This document shows positions 9,331 to 14,853 of a stretch of DNA of 14,853 nt, in pieces. The notes beneath the pieces were generated by a model. That model had not been told where the DNA came from. It did not search any database and saw only the letters and a program-made list of their open reading frames with translations. The position numbers were made by a program, and so were the translations under genes. The stretch comes from Zancudomyces culisetae. Its lineage: Eukaryota; Kickxellomycota; Harpellomycetes; Harpellales; Legeriomycetaceae. Positions within the stretch are counted from its first letter, which is position 1, and each line of letters begins with the position of its first letter. The stretch is from assembly GCA_001969505.1 (NCBI GenBank), contig LSSK01001681.1:1-14853 (forward strand), given 5' to 3'.

Positions 9331-11954
9331 TCATGACAAGCTTTTGTACAAACAATATTGTCCATAAAACTTGGATGAGTCTAGATTAAGCAAGGAAATC
9401 AAGCGGTTTGTAATGAAGGGACCAAAGTAAAGAACTCTAAGCCACACAGGTGAAGTATGGGGGTTGAGCAGAGGGTAGCAAGTGACAACGGACCAATTGT
9501 TGGGATCATTTTCTGTATCTTTGTTGGGATCAGTAGCAATATACGTGGAGTGTAGAGGTGAGGAATTTGGATCCAGGGTGGACAAAACCAAGTAATCGCA
9601 CAGTTGATGCAAAGGTAAACGAGATGGTGGATTTGCATCAGAACCTACAATTGGGTCCAACACATGAGAGGGTTCAAATTTATTTAGACAGTTGGCATCT
9701 GGGACAAATGTGGAAATGGAGTGTTGTGCAGATCCGCTCTGCCAGGTGGGAATAAAGTTTCCAGGTAGTTGTGCGGTGAAATCTGAAGTAATAAACTCAA
9801 GTTTAAACTGCGGTGGTAGAAAAAAGTGTGATGGAAATCGGTACCAATCACCACCCATGCATACAGTCTTGAATTCACGAGAATGGACTCGTGAGGTGCT
9901 TGGAGGGTTTGGTTCTGGCGAGGAGAGGTTGAGTATTGGCATCCCAAATAAAGCACTTCTATCTTTTTTGACATTTTCACTCTTGGTGCTCGTAGTAGGA
10001 ACCGATTCGGAATAATAAAAAGAGGTAAAAATGTCCGTGGCAAAGGAGTAGTTGTGGTACAGCGCAAAGGATCTCGAAACGCTAATAATGCTTGAAGCAC
10101 CAATGATGGTCCACACTAGTACGTTTAGAAGGCAAGAAGAGTGTGGTTTACTACTTGAGATTGTATTTTTATCTGTTTCATTTTGTTGATTCGGCGAAAA
10201 GAGGTGCAGGACTAGGTTGGAGATCTGTAAATAGGACGAATGAATGAATTCCAAACATATAGCAGCATTTAGGGACAACAAAGGATAAATAGGGTACAAA
10301 AACCGTTCCTCTTTATGTGGCTGAGAAGATAAAATGGCCAGCATAATGAACGGTGGGGCTATTTTGTAGATAACATCCAAGAATGCGAGCGTTGTAAATG
10401 AGCGGGTGGAGCTAGCTGCGGCAGATTCAGGCGTTTCACTCTTATTTTTCGTTGTAGTGGATGGTAAACTGGGCTGAGTTTGTTGTTTAGCCGTAGATCC
10501 AGTAGGCAAAACATAGGCAGACGCAGTTTGTAGCACATAGCAGAGGGAAAGTAATATTGGTAATCCAAAAATTGCCAAAACAAAGGCAATATTCCAATTA
10601 ATGGCGCCATTAACCAAGTAATAGCTCCAAGGCTCAGTTCCATATAAATTTGGGCCAAAATCACGCGGAGAGATCTTGGAGGAATTAGTATTTGAAAAAG
10701 GATGTGATGGCGGTAATGGCGCTAGCAAAATAAACAGAGAGGGAAGGACATTATAAGCCACCTGATTAAAAGTGGTACTTACAAACCTTCCATAGTAGTA
10801 CGAGTCAACTATAATTGCGGGTAGTAGAGAAAGCAGTGCGACCACAACACCTGGAACCACTATTTTACGCATCGATGAGCTTATTCGTTGCAGTAGCGAG
10901 TTTTTAGCTTGCAACTTTTCAACAACAAAATCAGAAACAAATTCTTGGAGAATAAGTGGGATGGCTAGAACAAAGGAATATGGCCACCCAACAGCCGTTG
11001 CCAATGCAAAGCAGGAAAGGCCTATCCAAATCTTGGCTTTACTACGTACTTTGGATCTACCACGATGAGAATTAACAGTTGCAGTTTTAGTTGCAGTTGT
11101 AGTTTCAGTTGCGGCCACATTCACAGTGTTGTTATTGTTCTTGTTATTGATTTTACCAGTTGGGATGTTTTGATGAGTAGTTTGATCACTTGGCAGGATA
11201 GCAAAAGTATACGCAAGCATGATGAGATGCATGGAAAAAGTTCCCGGGAGTAGCGAAGCACCAGCGTGATACATCCCAGCGCCAAAAAGCAGAAACCCCC
11301 AGGTATAAGTTGCCACACGCGGACCAAAGACCACGCCATTTCCATGATATCGACACCATTTAGATATAGCTAACACAAACAGAGACTCGCAGAGAGCGGT
11401 GGTGAGTGAAATTATGATTCTGGTTATATAGAATACCTGTATTTTGGTCCGAACCCCAAAGAGGGCTACATCAACGAGGCGGATCAAAAGGTGGTACGCC
11501 TGCATGGGGAACCACGAGCGTAATGCGTAGTTGGTGGTATTTTCCCAAGTCTGTTTACCAAATCCAAAGGTTAAAAAGTGTAGCGGTTCCCAGTAGTTGT
11601 AGACCTCGTCGCAATCCTGCATAGGAGCAGTTAAGGCGGCAACCAGCCTGGCTGTGGCAAATGTAAAGAATATTATTTCCCAATTGGCTATACTTTGTGT
11701 ATTCTTGATATCGTTGGTATTACTATTATTTTTTAAAAAAAATTAAATAAAAATAAAGATAAAGATAAAAGTAAGTATCAATATATATTTAGAGCGAGAG
11801 GTATGTAATTAGGAAAGGTGTGGGACAAAGCAACAAATGTTTTATTTTATTTTATTTTATTTTTTGATTACCTGACATTCTTGGGCTTGGAAATGGTCGT
11901 ATTGTCAGCGTTGAGCTTCGTAACCTTGGATTTCGGATGTTTGGATCGATTCAT
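9331..11954 (-). CDS. ALG9: ALG9 alpha-1,2-mannosyltransferase (GT22), two exons
   Basis: Alg9 is a multi-pass ER enzyme that adds two alpha-1,2-linked mannoses from dolichol-phosphate-mannose to the lumenal lipid-linked oligosaccharide for N-glycosylation. Exon 1 (11954-11872) joins exon 2 (11722-9331) across a 149 nt intron (GTAATC to AATAG), giving 824 residues. The N-terminus is basic and hydrophilic (MNRSKHPKSK), followed by TM1 near 43-57. Motifs: DCDEVYNYWEPLH at 64-76, GKQTWE, DSYYYGRF near 334, NLYGTEPWSYY near 386, QPHKEERFLYPIYPL near 495-509, GGDWYRFPSHFFLP near 651-664, and the C-terminal KFYGQYCLYK. Homologues are about 550-610 residues. The excess lies in low-complexity Asn, Thr and Ser insertions near 208-257, 429-469, 535-557 and 600-645. 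The upstream exon was needed because the open frame has no ATG before TM1. Confidence 0.95.
11723..11871 (-). other. ALG9 intron, 149 nt, with AAAAT repeats
   Basis: The phase 2 junction joins AG to T, giving Ser28. The donor GTAATC is followed by about five AAAAT units (plus strand 11841-11865, TTTTA repeat). The acceptor region is T-rich and ends AATAATAG. Confidence 0.85.
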
Positions 11955-12435
11955 TATTGAGCACTTTTGAGAAATATTAAGGTTTATTTTACTTTATTCT
12001 AATATGTTATTTTTTTTTGACTATTATCTTGGAATTTCCTTTTTTAAATGAATCAAAAAAAATTTTGCCATGATATAACAATAATCGTCTTGATAATAAA
12101 AATAATATACAAGGAAAAAGGGAAAGGAGAAAGGGAAGGGCAAGGTGTTGTGTTTTATTTGGTAAGTATACAATAATGAGGGCTAGACTTAAAGTTGTGT
12201 TTCTATTTTATAGAATATTTAGATGTGTGTAGTCCCAAATATTTTTTGATAAACTAATCAAGTAAAACCAAAAACCTTTAAATATAAAAAAGAAAAATAA
12301 AGTAACAGAATCGAAAAATAGCTCATTAATCTGGAAACGAAAAGGGATAAATTAGTCGATTGTTTGTTTTTCATTTTTCATTTTTTTTCATCTCTTATAG
12401 TTTTGGTTTGCGGTAGTTGAAAATAAATAAATTGG

Positions 12436-12473
12436 AAAAAAGAAAAAAGAAAAAAGAAAAAAGAAAAAAAAAG
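12436..12473. repeat. (AAAAAAG) tandem tract, four copies plus A9G
   Basis: Four exact 7-base units are followed by nine A and a G. A purine-only strand of this kind is common in fungal promoters. Confidence 0.85.
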
Positions 12474-12573
12474 TAGGGAGGTAAAATTACGAGCGTTATT
12501 ATATAATCATTAGAATAGACAGAATAGATTAGAAAAAATATATTGTTAAATCATTCAATAAATCTAAGCGAGT

Positions 12574-12615
12574 GAGTGCAAGTGTAAGTGTAAGTATAAT
12601 TGTAAGTGCAAGTAT
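12574..12615. repeat. seven-copy degenerate hexamer array (AAGTGT type)
   Basis: Seven hexamers in register: GAGTGC, AAGTGT, AAGTGT, AAGTAT, AATTGT, AAGTGC, AAGTAT. Read across unit borders they give several GTAAGT sequences, the same as a 5' splice site consensus. Confidence 0.8.
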
Positions 12616-13223
12616 AAAAAGATAAAAGAAATATAAAAGGAATCGATACCCAAGACTAATGACATTTAAATATGTATACACCAGTTTTTTTTTTCTAGTA
12701 AAAATAATGTACAACAAATAGAAATAAGAGAACAAGGTGTTGAGCAACACTAGTTGTTTCTAGTTTGTTTTTTTTTTTGTATTTATACTTGTATTTTTAC
12801 ATTTATTTTTATTAATGATTTTTAGATACGAAATATATAAAACTATAACAAGGACGTTTAATGAAAAAAAGAAAAAGAAAAAAAAAGAAAAAAAAATGCT
12901 ACAAAGGGCCATTAATTTCGATAATAAACCAATTAGTAATCGCAAAGTATAATTAAACAACCGCAAAAAAAGCTAAAAAAAAAATTAAACTGAGTGTAGT
13001 GTAACATAATGCAATTGTTAAAGGGCAAACAATTAAAACAATATTTTTCGGGATTGTATATAGTTTTGCTTTTATAAATAAACAAATAAATAACTGAAAA
13101 GAGTGTTGTAAAAGAAAGAAAAAGTGCACATCTTTGTAATCACACACTCTCACACACACATAAATAAATAAATAAAAAGTAAATAAATATACACAAGAAG
13201 TGATAATAAAAAGAAACAGCACA

Positions 13224-14039
13224 ATGAGTACGGCAGCAACCACCAGTAAATTTCATCAGCGACTCGAGAAACAGCGACAACAAAACCAAGAAGCGGGGGC
13301 ACTCCAGAGCCCACCAAAGGAATGCTACAAGGTTGCCGGGTTTCTGCTAAACAACAAGGCGTCAGGGCTGAAACTGCGCGAGGGAGTGTTGAACGGGCGG
13401 CGATTACAGTACTTCCGGGGCAAGAATGCGATTGCAGCACTGGTGGGTAAATATGCGGGTGCGGATACCGAGGAGGCCGCGGCAGATATGTTGGACGAGC
13501 TGCTAGAGTGGCAGTTGCTGGTCAAGTGTGACAAGGCTGGGCATCAACATGGAAACAACAAGGAGCTGCGGATCAATCCGCACCAGACGTTTAATGCAGA
13601 GAGCTACTATGCCTGGCTGTATGAAGGCAATAATCTGATGACCTATTTGGGAGGCGCTGCGCTTGTCGCAGTTGTTCTTGCTGGAGTGATGTTTCCGCTG
13701 TGGCCGGCCACGCTTCGTCAGGGCACGTGGTACCTATCGATGCTTGGAATTGGATTCCTTATATTCCTGTTTGTTTTGGCAATAGTCCGTCTGATTCTGT
13801 TTGGAATCACGATGTACTCACATCCACCAGGACTCTGGCTGTTCCCCAACTTGTTTGAAGATGTTGGATTTTTTGAAAGTTTTGTACCATTGTATGCGTG
13901 GCATGTAGATAGTGCAACTGCAGCAAAGAACAAGAAGGCAGCAGCAGCAGCAGCAGCAGGAACAGTGGAAGGAACAGCAGAAGGTAGTGGGGTAGCTCAA
14001 GGAAACGAGGGAGCAGGAGAAAGTAAAAAAGATAACTGA
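13224..14039 (+). CDS. SEC62: SEC62, ER post-translational translocation protein
   Basis: Sec62 works with Sec63 and the Sec61 channel in post-translational import of secretory proteins into the ER. The single exon gives 271 residues from the ATG at 13224. The open frame extends upstream, but only a GTG (13200) lies there. The cytosolic domain includes CYKVAGFLLNN near 34-44, LKLREGVLNGRRLQYFRGKN near 49-68 and LRINPHQTF. Two membrane segments lie near 139-161 (ending VMFPLWP) and 168-198 (from TWYLSMLGIGF), joined by the conserved short R-x-G-x-W-Y loop. HPPGLWLFPNLFEDVGFFES and FVPLY follow. The C-terminal tail is Lys-, Ala- and Gly/Glu-rich with seven Ala from a (GCA)7 run at 13938-13958. 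Codons in the first half are much more GC-rich than in the left-hand genes. It is divergent from ALG9. Confidence 0.95.
   Translation: MSTAATTSKFHQRLEKQRQQNQEAGALQSPPKECYKVAGFLLNNKASGLKLREGVLNGRRLQYFRGKNAIAALVGKYAGADTEEAAADMLDELLEWQLLVKCDKAGHQHGNNKELRINPHQTFNAESYYAWLYEGNNLMTYLGGAALVAVVLAGVMFPLWPATLRQGTWYLSMLGIGFLIFLFVLAIVRLILFGITMYSHPPGLWLFPNLFEDVGFFESFVPLYAWHVDSATAAKNKKAAAAAAAGTVEGTAEGSGVAQGNEGAGESKKDN
13938..13958 (+). repeat. (GCA)7 trinucleotide repeat encoding poly-Ala
   Basis: Seven perfect GCA codons in the SEC62 tail give seven alanines after Lys-Lys. The tail is the least conserved part of the protein and tolerates length change. Confidence 0.9.
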
Positions 14040-14229
14040 TATTGAAGTTTATTATTGGAAGAGGAGGAGGTTTGGTAAACAAAACAACCAAAGAAAAGAA
14101 ATTTTGTAAAAGAGATTTAAAGATAGTAATAATAGTAGGAATAATTAGTAAACTAGTAATTATTAGTAGTGAGTTGAGAGGAGATTTTACAACAGATTTT
14201 TATCTATATATGAGAAAAGGAATATTAAA

Positions 14230-14235
14230 AATAAA
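14230..14235 (+). terminator. candidate polyadenylation signal of SEC62
   Basis: AATAAA lies about 190 nt after the SEC62 stop. A second AATAAA follows near 14270. Which is used cannot be told from the sequence. Confidence 0.35.
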
Positions 14236-14300
14236 GAGATAATATGGTATATAAACAAACCAATTGGGAATAAAGAAAAAAGAAAAAAAGAGAGTGAAGG

Positions 14301-14335
14301 AGAGAGAGAGAGAGCGAGAGAGCGAGAGAGCGAGG
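14301..14335. repeat. GA-rich microsatellite with CGAGAGAG units
   Basis: A run of GA dinucleotides passes into an 8-base periodic GAGAGAGC pattern. It is a simple-sequence repeat in the convergent spacer. Confidence 0.8.
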
Positions 14336-14396
14336 AGGAGGATAATAAAAGCAATAATATTAATTGGAATTGTATAGTAAATATTTAAAAAAAAAG

Positions 14397-14415
14397 GGAG
14401 TGGGGGGGGGGAGGG
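14397..14415 (+). repeat. GGG-AGT-G10-A-GGG run
   Basis: Three G blocks (GGG, G10, GGG) fall within 19 bases, about 360 nt after the SEC62 stop. It could form a G-quadruplex on the plus strand. The G10AGGGT part is nearly the same as the run in the SYLF intron. Confidence 0.8.
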
Positions 14416-14475
14416 TTGAAAACGGTAATAAATGAAAAGTTTAAAAAGTAAAAGAAATAAAAGATATAAAACATA

Positions 14476-14853
14476 CTAAGAGGTGACACGTCTGATCATT
14501 TCACGAGCCCAGCGGGCAGTTTCTCTAACCGAACCACCCTTGGTAGTGGAGCGACCATGGCGGATGATGGCAGAGACCCAGGGAGAAGAAAGTAAAGGAG
14601 CAATGGATTGGGGAGGGAAGGCATCAGCGACATCGCCTAAAAGACCGAGGATGTTGAGAGTGATATCTTCGGAGCGGTTGGAAAAGTCGTTGGCGACGAT
14701 TTCCATAAAGGTAAAGAGGCCAGGGAGCTGGGGAGAAAGATGGGGGTTGATTAGAGAAGGGAAAGGCTTGAGGCCCTGGACCAGACCAATGTAGGCTTCG
14801 AAAATGGAGCAGCGCAGACGGTTGTTGAAGTCGGCCAAGTCGTAGTCGGTGGG
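14476..14853 (-). CDS. KAP95: importin subunit beta-1 (Kap95), C-terminal part
   Basis: Importin beta carries cargo bound to importin alpha through nuclear pores and releases it on binding Ran-GTP. Only the last 125 residues lie in the window; the frame runs off the right edge with no start inside. It shows the final HEAT-repeat helices: NNRLRCSIFEAYIGLVQGLK, FTFMEIVANDFSNRSEDI, LNILGLLGDVADAF, and the highly characteristic end SVRETARWAREMIRRV before TAG. This matches the Kap95 ending KETARWARE. Like SEC62, the codons are GC-rich with strong preference at the third base, which may reflect high expression. It is convergent with SEC62. Confidence 0.93.
   Translation of the reverse strand, partial: PTDYDLADFNNRLRCSIFEAYIGLVQGLKPFPSLINPHLSPQLPGLFTFMEIVANDFSNRSEDITLNILGLLGDVADAFPPQSIAPLLSSPWVSAIIRHGRSTTKGGSVRETARWAREMIRRVTS

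Larger units (their letters stand above)
11955..13223. promoter_or_regulatory. divergent promoter region between ALG9 and SEC62
   Basis: About 1.27 kb of low-complexity sequence separates two divergent start codons. It contains an (AAAAAAG) tract at 12436-12473, a GTAAGT-type hexamer array at 12574-12615, further A/G-rich tracts near 12860-12898, and CA and TAAA repeats at 13141-13175. It must hold both promoters and 5' UTRs. No coding exon, tRNA or snRNA is recognised. Long low-complexity frames here are products of skewed composition. Confidence 0.6.
14040..14475. other. convergent spacer between SEC62 and KAP95
   Basis: About 435 nt, almost purely A/G-rich on the plus strand. It holds a (GA)n tract with three GCGAGAGA-like units at 14301-14335 and a G-run at 14397-14415. 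It contains both 3' UTRs. No gene is visible; the short plus-strand frame from 14042 looks like a by-product of the composition. Confidence 0.5.

Noticed and set aside
9399-10103. Several frames opposite or alongside ALG9
   Set aside because: They overlap well-supported ALG9 coding sequence in other frames and show no domain.
12162-12213. Possible 52 nt 5' UTR intron (GTAAGTATA to TTTTATAG)
   Set aside because: The splice sites look good, but it is half the length of the shortest supported intron, lies about 1 kb before SEC62, and no coding frame can test it.
13200-13223. Eight extra N-terminal codons for SEC62 from a GTG at 13200
   Set aside because: GTG is not a likely eukaryotic nuclear start, and the ATG at 13224 has a good context (A at -3) and gives a normal Sec62 N-terminus.
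12529-13243. Minus-strand frames of 68-96 codons in the ALG9-SEC62 spacer
   Set aside because: They are built from A/T tracts and simple repeats (poly-Phe, Leu, Ile), with no family features.

Overview
The window looks like nuclear DNA from a fungus. The proteins are eukaryotic housekeeping types with fungal flavour (Oca1-type phosphatase, Ysc84-like SYLF protein, Alg9, Sec62, Kap95). Genes are interrupted by spliceosomal introns of about 114 to 359 nt, and spacers are AT-rich with many A/T tracts. I cannot place the species. Intron length and composition would suit an early-diverging or otherwise AT-rich fungus, but that is inference.

Layout from left to right: a possible last exon of an unidentified + strand gene (about 97-234); sphingosine-1-phosphate lyase on + (927-2573, one exon); a 1.4 kb spacer with two short overlapping reading frames; PEX11 on + (3952-5105, two exons); then three genes on the minus strand: a SYLF (Ysc84-like) protein (6652-5560, four exons, one of 14 nt), OCA1 (8924-7747, four exons) and ALG9 (11954-9331, two exons). 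SEC62 follows on + (13224-14039), divergent from ALG9 across a 1.27 kb low-complexity spacer. The window ends inside the C-terminal part of KAP95 (importin beta) on minus. A further open stretch on minus at 7284-7123 may be a coding exon of no known family.

The genes do not form a pathway cluster. Several act in or around the ER (lyase, Alg9, Sec62) or other membranes (Pex11 at peroxisomes, SYLF at endocytic or phosphoinositide membranes), but this is a normal mix for a fungal chromosome. The exon structures were assembled by eye, using frame continuity, splice-site dinucleotides and conserved family motifs. All spliced models keep frame to the stop.

I found no mobile element, tRNA, rRNA or CRISPR array, and no convincing new multi-gene system. 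The most notable points are the 14 nt microexon followed by a probable GC-AG intron in the SYLF gene, the uniform TAG 3' splice sites, the heavily expanded Alg9, and the unassigned open stretches.
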